Origin: Nocardia mangyaensis
GTDB taxonomy: Bacteria; Actinomycetota; Actinomycetes; Mycobacteriales; Mycobacteriaceae
Direction: 5' to 3'
Assembly: GCF_001886715.1 (NCBI RefSeq)
Contig: NZ_CP018082.1
Span: forward strand, 1-64,000
DNA length: 64,000 nucleotides
The notes under the pieces were generated by a model that worked only from the letters and a program-made list of their open reading frames with translations, was not told the origin of the DNA and did not search any database. Both the position numbers and the translations under genes were made by a program. Shown here one piece after another: positions 30,581-37,233 of this stretch. How positions within the stretch are numbered: position 1 is the stretch's first letter; the number at the start of each line of letters is the position of its first letter.

Positions 30581-32044
30581 ATGTCACGGCCCCGCAAGAC
30601 CACTCCCCGTATTCGCGTTCGCAAGGACGGCAGCACCGTTTCGCAGGTGCGCTACCGCATCAAGCGCCCCGGCGCGGCCGAGGAGATCGCGACCTCGCAG
30701 ACATTCGTCGACCACGCCGAGGCGATCCGCTGGGCAAAGCTGCTCGACCGGGTCGGCGCCGTCGAGGCCGAGCGCGTACTCGCCGCCCGCCTCGCCGCAG
30801 CAGCAGCCGAGGCCGAGGTGCTCACGCTCAAGGCGTGGTTGCACCGATACGTCAACAGCCTCGGGAAGTCGGTCGAGGAGGAGACCAAGCGCAAATACAG
30901 GCGCATGATCGACCGCGACATGGTGCCGTTTTTCGGCGAGGATCTGCCCGTGGACGCCTTGACGCCCGAACTCGATGCGGCGTGGGTGGATTGGCTCGAG
31001 AGCGAGTTCGGCAACGGTGCGAAGACCGTGCGCAATAAGCACGGGCTGCTCTGCGCGGCGATGGGCGCCGCAGCCCGCAAGCGCCCGAAGGCTCTCATCC
31101 CGTGGAATCCGTGCGCTGATACCCGCCTGCCGAAGTGTTCAGCCCGTGAGGTCGACCACCTCGACGACCTCGAGTACGAGCTCATCGAGCAACTGCTCGA
31201 GCCCTTCTGGCGGTCGTGGTGGGAGTTCGGCGTGATGAGCATGGCGCGCCCCGGCGAGCAGGGCGCCCTCAAGGTCGGCGACATCAACCGCGACAACGGC
31301 GCCGTCTCGATCGTGCGGGCGTGGAAGTGGGCGAACGGCAGGCCGCGCCTCGGCGACCCGAAGACCGAGCGCGGCATTCGGACTACGTTCGTGCCGTTGG
31401 AAACGGTCGCCCGGCTCGACCTCGACCGCCCGGCCGATGCGTGGCTGTTCCTCACCCCTACCGGCCTGCCGGTGACGAGCGTTCGATTCTGGCAACAGGG
31501 ATGGGCGCCCGCGTTGGAACGGCTCGTCGCGCTGCACAAGGGCGACCGGACCCCGTTCACCGGTGCCGCCGGGTGGCAAGGATTGTCTTTCGACGAGCTG
31601 CTTAACCGGTATGGGCGCGTCGTCGACCGGCTCATGTCCAAGCGCCTGACCCCGTACGTCACGAGACACACGGGAATTAGCTGGCGATTGCAGGATGGCG
31701 AGCCGATCTGGGTCGTCTCGCGCGACGCCGGGCACTCGTCGTACGCGATCACCGACAAGCGGTACGGGCACCACTCGCACGCCGCGAGCGCGGCAAGCGC
31801 TCAGGTTATCGCCGGGCGCCTGCCGCGGCTGCGTAGCACCGTGGTCGGCATCGAGCAGGCCCGGCGGCGTCGGCTCGTGCAGCTCGGGCGCCTCGGCGAG
31901 ATCGAGCGCGTCGCCGCAGGTTTCGAGGCAGTGTGGATGGACGCCGACGGCGTCGTGCAGTCGCAGGTATTCAGCACGTACGACACCGCGGTCGACCACG
32001 TCGCGCAGCACGAGGCCGGCGACCTGCTCGCCGCCGCCGCGTGA
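30581..32044 (+). CDS. Tyrosine site-specific integrase of the tRNA-Leu element
   Basis: The 487-residue recombinase inserts and excises the element. An N-terminal basic arm-binding region (RPRKTTPRIRVRKDGS) precedes a core-binding domain (residues 80-170) and the catalytic domain. Arg223 (SMARPGEQGALKVGDI) is the box I arginine. Box II reads TPYVTRHTGISW, so Tyr359 replaces the usual His of HxxR while Arg362 is kept. The C-terminal AGHSS and nucleophile Tyr395 (DKRYGHHSHA) are present. GAAGGA lies nine bases before ATG 30581. About 90 residues follow the nucleophile, longer than usual. It reads inward from attL. Confidence 0.93.
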   Translation: MSRPRKTTPRIRVRKDGSTVSQVRYRIKRPGAAEEIATSQTFVDHAEAIRWAKLLDRVGAVEAERVLAARLAAAAAEAEVLTLKAWLHRYVNSLGKSVEEETKRKYRRMIDRDMVPFFGEDLPVDALTPELDAAWVDWLESEFGNGAKTVRNKHGLLCAAMGAAARKRPKALIPWNPCADTRLPKCSAREVDHLDDLEYELIEQLLEPFWRSWWEFGVMSMARPGEQGALKVGDINRDNGAVSIVRAWKWANGRPRLGDPKTERGIRTTFVPLETVARLDLDRPADAWLFLTPTGLPVTSVRFWQQGWAPALERLVALHKGDRTPFTGAAGWQGLSFDELLNRYGRVVDRLMSKRLTPYVTRHTGISWRLQDGEPIWVVSRDAGHSSYAITDKRYGHHSHAASAASAQVIAGRLPRLRSTVVGIEQARRRRLVQLGRLGEIERVAAGFEAVWMDADGVVQSQVFSTYDTAVDHVAQHEAGDLLAAAA

Positions 32045-32051
32045 CCGGCGG

Positions 32052-32083
32052 TTTCATTTCATGACGGGTGCAATGAAATGAAA
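32052..32083. repeat. AT-rich inverted repeat overlapping a start codon
   Basis: TTTCATTTCAT (32052-32062) and its exact complement ATGAAATGAAA (32073-32083) flank a 10-base spacer between the integrase stop and the next gene. The right arm contains ATG 32078. It could be an operator or an mRNA hairpin hiding the start codon. Confidence 0.65.
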
Positions 32084-32575
32084 ATCGAGCCTGGTCACTG
32101 CCGGTTTCCGACCGGCCCGGATTCGGTGTGCGGCATGGTAATTCCGCCGCGCATCGGGCCGGGTCGCCCGGCCGCCTACTGTGCGGATCCCGATCACAAC
32201 CCGGTGCGCGCGCACCGCGCGACGCGCCGGTTCGCCGACAAGGCCGCGGCGTCGGCAGAGCAGACCGACGCCGGGCGCCTGGCCGCCGAGCTGGAACGGG
32301 CCCGCGCGCGCGGCGTCGAGGCCGAGCGCGCCCGGCACCTCGCCGAGGTCGACGCGCACGCGGCCCGGCGCGAGCGAGACGCCGCGCTCGCGCTGCGCGA
32401 CCTCGCCGTCGAGGATGCGGCCGACGCGAGAGACGCGGCGGCCGAGGCGGTCTCGAGGATGCGACACGAATTCGACCGCGAGGTCGCTGCGGTCGCGGCA
32501 GTTGCCGATGCCGAGATCGCTCGCGCACACACCGCGCACACATTCGGCGGGCGTCGACCACGGTTGACGGCTTAG
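32078..32575 (+). CDS. Zinc-finger-like, coiled-coil protein of the element
   Basis: The 165-residue product has an N-terminal Cys-rich module (CRFPTGPDSVCGMVI, then GRPAAYCADPDHNPVRAHRATRR) that looks like a small CxnCG...C...H zinc site. A long Ala/Glu/Arg heptad region (residues 60-150, LAAELERARARGVEAERARHLAEV) is clearly coiled coil. This architecture is common on actinobacterial plasmids and integrative elements (KfrA-like) and suggests a DNA-binding accessory protein. The function is not known. It starts 34 bases after the integrase and its start codon lies inside an inverted repeat. Confidence 0.7.
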   Translation: MKIEPGHCRFPTGPDSVCGMVIPPRIGPGRPAAYCADPDHNPVRAHRATRRFADKAAASAEQTDAGRLAAELERARARGVEAERARHLAEVDAHAARRERDAALALRDLAVEDAADARDAAAEAVSRMRHEFDREVAAVAAVADAEIARAHTAHTFGGRRPRLTA

Positions 32576-32958
32576 GCGTCAAGATGCATGAACCCGGACT
32601 CGTAAACCCTTGCGAGCTCCGGGTTTTTGGTATCTAACTGTTTTTGTAGGTAACGATTCCGTCATATTGCAAATCGGGCATACCGGGTTCCATATTCCTG
32701 GCTACGATCGCGTTACCCATTGGTCCTACGAATCGGGCGGGGGACTCCACCACGCAGAGCCTGCGCGGCACTCTTAGCCCGGTAGTATCGAACTGGTGTT
32801 CGAACGAGCGAGTCGGGGTGCTCGCGACCTGTGGCGGGAACCGAGGCGATCGAGGGTGCGGTATGGGGCAGTTGGCGGACCGAGACGAGGTCACCGCGTC
32901 TACTTCGGTGGCGAGCCTGATTAGGGCAGCTAATCGCCGAGGTGTGATGGCGAGTCGG
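32576..32958. other. Element intergenic region with a LexA box
   Basis: This stretch is less GC-rich than its surroundings (TATCTAACTGTTTTTGTAGG and CATATTGCAAATCG patches). It holds a perfect LexA box at 32788-32803. Short open frames exist on both strands, but none has convincing codon use or a recognised product. Confidence 0.55.
32788..32803. promoter_or_regulatory. LexA (SOS) box
   Basis: TCGAACTGGTGTTCGA is an exact match to the mycobacterial/actinobacterial SOS box TCGAAC-N4-GTTCGA. It lies in the element's main gap, 135 bases beyond the end of the broken gene. A short GTG-start frame begins inside the box on the plus strand. LexA control of the element is inferred. Confidence 0.8.
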
Positions 32959-33223
32959 CTACTCCCCGGCGCCCATTCCCTTCTGCGCGGCGTCGACGAA
33001 GTCGCCGGCGTCGACGCCGAGGCCGCGCGCAACGGCAAGGACTTGCTTCACTGACATCTCCCGCTCTTGGTTCTCCAAACGCGAGATGGTGTTGACCATT
33101 CGGGCGAATCGTGAGGATGCCGACGAGCTCGTACTTACGGGCGCGAGCGAGATTCCGAATCAGATTCTCGTCGACGCTCGGGTCGGCCGAGACCGCCGCG
33201 CGAATCAGCCCGATAGCTTTCAC
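32959..33223 (-). pseudogene. Broken last gene of the element operon, ending in an XRE-HTH remnant
   Basis: GTG 33223 overlaps the previous stop (GTGA) and encodes VKAIGLIRAAVSADPSVDEN and LIRNLARARKYELVGILTIR, a sensible protein start similar in style to small actinobacterial resolvase-like proteins. After about position 33100 this frame turns Arg-rich and nonsensical. At the same point the next frame opens at ATG 33099 and reads MVNTISRLENQEREMSVKQ and VLAVARGLGVDAGDFVDAAQ to a TAG at 32959. That is the second half of an XRE helix-turn-helix. The two parts are one base out of frame, so this is a frameshift or a deletion junction joining two genes. Confidence 0.6.
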
Positions 33224-33600
33224 TGCATCCAGCCCGGCCGGTCGTCGACCCACACGACCGGGCCCGCGAGCGAGCCGTCGCCGATGCACGCCCAGAGCGC
33301 CTCGCGAGGCATATGCCACTGTCGCGCCACCTCGGCCGCGTCCCGGAACCGCACGGTCGGCGATCGTCGGAACGGGGCGCCGTCGGGCGACCATGCCTGT
33401 ATGCACGGCAGCGACCAGCCGGGGTGGGGCCCGATCTCGATGTCGGGCGACGGTACCCATATCCGTTCGCTGTGGCGCCAGTTCACAAGCTGCCTGTAGC
33501 CGTGGCCGGACAGCATCGCGAACGCGCCGAGGCCGAAGTACCGCCGAACACCGGCGTCGCGCTTGTCGGGCAGGCCGAGCGCCACCGCGGCGGCCGTCAC
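33220..33600 (-). CDS. Candidate excisionase/HTH protein with two repeated modules
   Basis: The 126-residue product has two similar segments. LSGHGYRQLVNWRHSERIWV...HPGW (residues 30-65) and ARQWHMPREALWACIGDGSLAG...RPGW (residues 86-125) both resemble the HTH-plus-wing of AlpA/excisionase-like proteins and both end in PGW. A recombination directionality factor is the simplest role in an element with a tyrosine integrase; this is inference. GTG 33600 overlaps the upstream stop by four bases and its own stop overlaps the next GTG by four bases. Confidence 0.55.
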   Translation of the reverse strand: MTAAAVALGLPDKRDAGVRRYFGLGAFAMLSGHGYRQLVNWRHSERIWVPSPDIEIGPHPGWSLPCIQAWSPDGAPFRRSPTVRFRDAAEVARQWHMPREALWACIGDGSLAGPVVWVDDRPGWMQ

Positions 33601-33845
33601 CGGTCGACCTCGGTGTCGGCGACGGTGCCCGGTGCAACGTCGATGACGATGTGCTGACCGATGGCAGCGAGCACCGCCTCGGCCTCGTCCTCGGCCTCGT
33701 CGAGGGTCGTGAATGCCGCGACAGGCCATGCGATCCCGTAGTCATCGACGACCCACCACGAGCCATCGTTGTGTTGCATCCACGCGGCGGGGCGTGGCGC
33801 CGGGCCGCCGTCGAGCTTGTCGAGGCGAGCGAGCTCGGCGCTCAT
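33597..33845 (-). CDS. Small acidic hypothetical protein of the element
   Basis: The 82-residue product begins MSAELARLDKLDGG and contains a short beta-rich segment (WMQHNDGSWWVVDDYGIAWPVAAFTTLDEAEDEAEAVL) followed by VIDVAPGTVADTEVDR. I do not recognise it. It is the second gene of a tightly overlapping operon: ATG 33845 overlaps the upstream stop by four bases and its own stop overlaps the next gene by four bases. The Trp-rich strand and acidic helix would fit a small binding or anti-restriction-like protein, but there is no direct evidence. Confidence 0.6.
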   Translation of the reverse strand: MSAELARLDKLDGGPAPRPAAWMQHNDGSWWVVDDYGIAWPVAAFTTLDEAEDEAEAVLAAIGQHIVIDVAPGTVADTEVDR

Positions 33846-34093
33846 CCGAGGTTCCTGCTGTTGCGCGGGTCGGGGACGACGTGCCCGGCGTCGACGAGCA
33901 CCTTCTGCGCGGCACGCTTGCGGGCGCAGGCGTTCGCCGGGCAACCGGCGTGCCGTTGCATCGCGCGGTGCGCGTCGTCGGTAGAAAATGGACGGTCGGG
34001 CGCCTCGTGCGGCCAATTCAGCGGGTACACCGCGCGATTGAGTAGCTCGTCCTCGGCGGCGATGAACGCCGCCATTTCAGGTGATGCGGCCAT
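33842..34093 (-). CDS. Small Cys-pair hypothetical protein of the element
   Basis: The 83-residue product reads MAASPEMAAFIAAEDELLNR in front and RHAGCPANACARKRAAQKVLV and DAGHVVPD behind. The CPANACARK block with an upstream histidine (AMQRHAGC) resembles a short zinc-binding or helix-turn segment seen in small actinobacterial mobile-element proteins. GGGGGAA lies just before ATG 34093. It is the first gene of the four-gene operon, and no function can be assigned. Confidence 0.6.
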   Translation of the reverse strand: MAASPEMAAFIAAEDELLNRAVYPLNWPHEAPDRPFSTDDAHRAMQRHAGCPANACARKRAAQKVLVDAGHVVPDPRNSRNLG

Positions 34094-34129
34094 GGGTTCC
34101 CCCGGCAGGCGGTAGAGGATTTGATTCCA

Positions 34130-34166
34130 CCGACGCCGGAGACTCTCAAGGTTCGTCCGGCGTCGG
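34130..34166 (-). terminator. Hairpin between the XRE gene and the small operon
   Basis: CCGACGCCGGA (34130-34140) and its complement (34156-34166) form an 11-bp stem around a 15-base loop. It lies downstream of the XRE gene and 37 bases upstream of the operon start. It could be a terminator or part of the operon leader. Confidence 0.45.
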
Positions 34167-34210
34167 CGTTGTCCTAAGACTCACCCGCCGAGGTGCCTTG
34201 CGTCACTGAC

Positions 34211-34236
34211 AGTTTCGGATCGTGTCGACCGAAACT
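34211..34236 (-). repeat. 8-bp inverted repeat downstream of the XRE gene
   Basis: AGTTTCGG (34211-34218) and CCGAAACT (34229-34236) flank a 10-base spacer, 15 bases after the XRE gene stop. It is either a terminator stem or an operator for the small operon. Confidence 0.45.
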
Positions 34237-34250
34237 AGTACTTTCCCTGC

Positions 34251-35429
34251 TCAGAGCTCCAAGCGCACCATGTCGGCGAGCTCGCGCATATCGTCGGTGA
34301 GCGTGCGACGGCGCTCGACGATCGACCCCATGATGTCGCGCGAATACCGTTGCTGCACGATCCATTCCGGCGCCTGGTTGGCGAGGCTGCGCAACTCGCC
34401 CATGGCGTTATCCCAATCGCCCAGTTGCGAATGCGCATTGGCCTTGTCGAGCCGGTGACGCAACCGGCCCGCGGCGGTCGGCAGCAGTGTCGGCCGCGGG
34501 GTCTGTGCGGCGATTGCGAGCGCGACCGCGGGCTGATCGTTGAGCACCGCGGCCTCGGCCGCGACATGCTCGACAGTGATCGGGCCGAACTGTCTCGTCG
34601 AACCGACTTCGGTAATCACCTCGTGCCCGATGCGGCTCGCCGCCGCCCGTGCGAGGCCGATCGCGTCCTCGTACTCGTGCTGCCTGTTGTCGCGAATCGC
34701 AATCGTTGCGATGAACAGCCACAGCCGACCCCACACGGCGAGTTGCGCGAGCGAGGCGCGCGAGAATTTGGGCTCGATCCGGTCGGCCCATTCGAGCGCC
34801 AGCGCCCGTGCCGGGTCGAGGTGACCCTGTCGCAGCTCACTCCACACTCGCGTGGCGACAGCGGCGGCGGCGGTGGCCTCGTCGTCGGCGGTCTCGATCG
34901 CCCGGTCGAGGACGAGCGCGGCATCCTCCCACTGTCGATTCTGGGTGAGCAGCCACCCGACCGCGCCGAGTGTGTGCGCGTGCAGGCTCCGGTCGCCGGC
35001 AGTGGCCGAGTCGCGCAGCAGAGCGGGCAGATCGGCGGCGATTGCCTGGTACCGATGCGCGGCGAGCTCGACCTGCAAGCGTGACAGTTCGGCGCGAATG
35101 TTGGCAGGCGTCGGCGGCTCGTCATCCTCGGCCGCGGGCGGCGCGGCGAGCGCGTGGCGTACCGGCGCCCACACATCGTTAGTCGCGGCGTCGGCCTGCT
35201 CGGTGTCGCCGATGCCGCCCTGTAGGACGGTGGTCGTCGTGCCGAGCGCGCCCGCAAGTGCCCGGATCGTGGCAAGCCGTGGATTGGCGAGCTCGCCCCG
35301 CTCGATCTTGCTCACTGTCGAGGCCGCGAGGCGGGCCGCTTTAGCGAGCTCGGGCTGCGAGAGTCCGCGGCGCTTGCGGATCGACACGAGACGGTCGGCA
35401 AGGTCGCGGTCCTGCGTATGATTGGGCAC
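34251..35429 (-). CDS. XRE-family regulator with TPR-like helical domain
   Basis: The 392-residue product has an N-terminal HTH_XRE domain (residues 10-66: LVSIRKRRGLSQPELAKAARLAASTVSKIERGELANPRLATIRALAGAL). A long all-helical, TPR-like ligand or peptide-sensing domain follows (HTLGAVGWLLTQNRQWEDAALVLDRAIETA, NAHSQLGDWDNAMGEL). This layout resembles peptide-responsive regulators and actinobacterial element regulators. It sits next to attR and reads inward. The 17-bp palindrome and the phased repeats upstream are likely operators. It is the probable master regulator of the element. Confidence 0.82.
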   Translation of the reverse strand: MPNHTQDRDLADRLVSIRKRRGLSQPELAKAARLAASTVSKIERGELANPRLATIRALAGALGTTTTVLQGGIGDTEQADAATNDVWAPVRHALAAPPAAEDDEPPTPANIRAELSRLQVELAAHRYQAIAADLPALLRDSATAGDRSLHAHTLGAVGWLLTQNRQWEDAALVLDRAIETADDEATAAAAVATRVWSELRQGHLDPARALALEWADRIEPKFSRASLAQLAVWGRLWLFIATIAIRDNRQHEYEDAIGLARAAASRIGHEVITEVGSTRQFGPITVEHVAAEAAVLNDQPAVALAIAAQTPRPTLLPTAAGRLRHRLDKANAHSQLGDWDNAMGELRSLANQAPEWIVQQRYSRDIMGSIVERRRTLTDDMRELADMVRLEL

Positions 35430-35514
35430 GATTCCTCCGGTTCAGGAGTCCCGAACCCCCGCGCGGCGGCAACCGTAGCGGGGGTCATTTCTTGTCAGAG
35501 TACGCCCGGGATGC

Positions 35515-35531
35515 TGTGGACGCGGTCCACA
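35515..35531. promoter_or_regulatory. 17-bp palindrome upstream of the XRE gene
   Basis: TGTGGAC-GCG-GTCCACA is a perfect inverted repeat 86 bases before the XRE start. Its right half includes the GCGGTCCACAA sequence also found inside attL. It is a candidate operator or arm site. Confidence 0.55.
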
Positions 35532-35548
35532 ATCGGGGCTATTGTCTG

Positions 35549-35598
35549 CCCATAGATTCCCATACATACCCGTACCTCCCCATAGCTTCCCATGGTCG
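35549..35598. repeat. Five phased 10-bp repeats next to attR
   Basis: Five successive 10-mers begin at 35549, 35559, 35569, 35579 and 35589: CCCATAGATT, CCCATACATA, CCCGTACCTC, CCCATAGCTT, CCCATGGTCG. The period of one helical turn and the closeness to attR (26 bases) point to an ordered protein-binding array, for example for an excisionase or a regulator. Confidence 0.75.
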
Positions 35599-35624
35599 CA
35601 CGGTGTGAGCAGGGGCTGAACAGC

Positions 35625-35649
35625 GGTTCAAGTCCCCCTTCGCCCACAA
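35625..35649 (+). repeat. attR, 25-bp tRNA-end repeat
   Basis: This is the second copy of the tRNA-Leu 3' end, identical over 25 bases to 30449-30473. It is followed by AGACAAG and the native terminator, so the host sequence resumes here. Confidence 0.9.
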
Positions 35650-35654
35650 AGACA

Positions 35655-35685
35655 AGAGGCCCGATCCTATACGGATCGGGCCTCT
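35655..35685 (+). terminator. Native tRNA-Leu terminator displaced by the element
   Basis: AGAGGCCCGATCC (35655-35667) pairs perfectly with 35673-35685 around TATAC and is followed by CGTTGTTT. With the element removed it would lie a few bases after tRNA-Leu. Confidence 0.8.
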
Positions 35686-35713
35686 CGTTGTTTCCGGGCC
35701 GTCGAAGGGACTG

Positions 35714-36247
35714 TCACCGGGCCAGGCGCAGCAGGGCAGCGCGCAGGTCGGGGCGTGGGGCGGGCGGGTCCATCTCCAGGAGCGCGGTCTCGGCGATCGC
35801 GGCGACCAGCAGGACCGCGACGGGTTCGGCGTCGGTCCAGCCCATCGCCACCAAATCGGCGAGCAGCAGGTCGGCGGCGGTGGCGTTGCGGGCCGTGACC
35901 TCGGTGTGGAGACCGGCGTCGGTGCGGGCCTGCACGAGCAGGGCTTTCGTCGCCGGTTCGGCCAGGCAGCCGTCGAGGTAGGTGGTGATCGCGGTCATGA
36001 GGCGCCGCTCGCCCGGGGGCAGGTCGGCGATCGCGGTCGCCACCTGATCGGCGAGGTCGTCGTGGAAAGCGCGGTGCAGGGCGAGGAGATAGGACTCACG
36101 GCTCGGCCAGTGCTGATAGAAGCTGCCCTTGGCCATCCGCGCCTCGGCGGTGATCGCGTTGACCGACAGCCTGCCCAGATTCTCGGTGGCAAGCAGTCGC
36201 CTGCCCGCGCCGAGCAGGGCGCGGCGGCCGGGTTCGGCGGATCTCAT
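35714..36247 (-). CDS. TetR-family regulator
   Basis: The 177-residue product has an N-terminal TetR helix-turn-helix (RRLLATENLGRLSVNAITAEARMAKGSFYQHWPSRESYLLALHRAF) and a helical ligand domain. It overlaps the upstream hydrolase gene by four bases, so the pair is one unit. A perfect 18-bp palindrome before the hydrolase is its likely operator, making this an autoregulated operon. The effector is unknown. Confidence 0.88.
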   Translation of the reverse strand: MRSAEPGRRALLGAGRRLLATENLGRLSVNAITAEARMAKGSFYQHWPSRESYLLALHRAFHDDLADQVATAIADLPPGERRLMTAITTYLDGCLAEPATKALLVQARTDAGLHTEVTARNATAADLLLADLVAMGWTDAEPVAVLLVAAIAETALLEMDPPAPRPDLRAALLRLAR

Positions 36248-37164
36248 GACGGCGTTTCCGTACGGGCGGTGAGAAATGCGCGCACCGCGTCGAGGAAGCG
36301 CCCCGGCGTCTCGGCGAACGGTTCGTGCCGGGCCGCGAGCACCGCGACCTCGGCGTGCGGCAGGGCGCGGGCGATACCGCGCCGATTGAGCAGCCACGGA
36401 TTGATGGGATCGTTGCGTCCCCAGACCACCAGCACCGGCAGATCCGGCAGCAACGGACCGGCCGCGGGCAGGTCCACCCGGGGATCGTCGAGGGTGCGCC
36501 ACAGCCGGCGGTACACCGCGAGGCGGGTCGGGTCGCGGGGAATCGCCTCGGCCCGTTCGAGAATGGGCCGCAACCCGGCGTTGCGCGCGGAACCCAGATA
36601 CATCCGTGCGCACGGCACGACCGCCCGACGTGCCACACCCGGACGCGCCATCACACGGAACAGCCCACGGCTCAACAGATTCCGCGGTGCGAACCCGGCG
36701 GGCTGCACCAGCACCAGCCCACGAACCCGAGCCTCGACCCGCTGCGCCAGCCGCACCGCCGCGTAGCCACCGACGCTGTTGCCGAGCACGGTGAAGGTAC
36801 GGAAGCCGTTGTCGGTCAGTGCTTCTACTACCTGCTCCGCGATCTCACCGAGCGCCTCGACGGTGATCGCGTCGAGATCGGTGACCGTCGACTCGCCGTA
36901 GCCAGGCCAGTCGACCGCGGCGATCGCCCAGGTCTTTCCCAAAGTGGCGACGATCGGATCGAAATCGCGGTGGTCGCCAGGATTGGCGTGGAGCAGGAGC
37001 AGGCCGGGGGCCGCGCCGGGGAACCGTCCGCTCAGATGGACGGCCACATCGCCATGGGTCGTCCGGACCGTCACCGTGTCGCGGCGGGCCGGACCGGGCC
37101 CGCCGCCGTCGGGATCGAGTGCGTGGTCGTCCCCGTCGGGGTTCGATGCGCGGGAAGACTCCAT
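36244..37164 (-). CDS. Alpha/beta hydrolase
   Basis: The product of about 306 residues is an alpha/beta hydrolase. It has LLLHANPGDHRDFDPIV, the nucleophile elbow LGNSVGGYAAVRLAQ, an acid in VVWGRNDPINPW and a late histidine in AARHEPFAETPGRFL. ATG 37164 is preferred because a TetR-type palindrome (37182-37199) lies directly upstream; ATG 37182 and a start at 37212 are possible. The substrate is unknown. The nucleophile motif GNSVG and operon control suggest a lipid or small-ester hydrolase. Confidence 0.82.
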   Translation of the reverse strand: MESSRASNPDGDDHALDPDGGGPGPARRDTVTVRTTHGDVAVHLSGRFPGAAPGLLLLHANPGDHRDFDPIVATLGKTWAIAAVDWPGYGESTVTDLDAITVEALGEIAEQVVEALTDNGFRTFTVLGNSVGGYAAVRLAQRVEARVRGLVLVQPAGFAPRNLLSRGLFRVMARPGVARRAVVPCARMYLGSARNAGLRPILERAEAIPRDPTRLAVYRRLWRTLDDPRVDLPAAGPLLPDLPVLVVWGRNDPINPWLLNRRGIARALPHAEVAVLAARHEPFAETPGRFLDAVRAFLTARTETPS

Positions 37165-37181
37165 GGCCCTGACGGTAGCCA

Positions 37182-37199
37182 TGACCGACCGGTCGGTCA
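37182..37199. promoter_or_regulatory. TetR-type operator
   Basis: TGACCGACCGGTCGGTCA is a perfect 18-bp palindrome immediately upstream of the hydrolase-TetR operon. GACCG...CGGTC half-sites are typical of TetR-family operators. Confidence 0.75.
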
Positions 37200-37233
37200 A
37201 GGGTTCGGACACGGTGAGACAAGCGGCGAGTGA

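Larger units (their letters stand above)
30449..35649. mobile_element. 5.2-kb integrated element at tRNA-Leu
   Basis: The element is bounded by 25-bp direct repeats of the tRNA-Leu 3' end. It carries, in order, a tyrosine integrase, a zinc-finger/coiled-coil protein, a LexA box, a broken gene, a small operon with a candidate excisionase, an XRE/TPR regulator and phased repeats next to attR. The original tRNA terminator now lies beyond attR at 35655-35685. I see no replication initiator, FtsK-like translocase, capsid or relaxase gene. It is therefore smaller than a typical AICE or prophage and may depend on a helper or be decaying. Its lower GC patches differ from the host background. Confidence 0.9.

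Noticed and set aside
32797..32928. Short GTG-start frame beginning inside the LexA box (VFERASRGARDLW...)
   Set aside because: Only about 42 codons and no ribosome binding site. It could be the remnant of an SOS-controlled gene but cannot be supported as one.
32634..33038. A 134-codon minus-strand frame over the element gap
   Set aside because: Ser/Arg/Pro-rich and out of frame with the recognisable HTH remnant.
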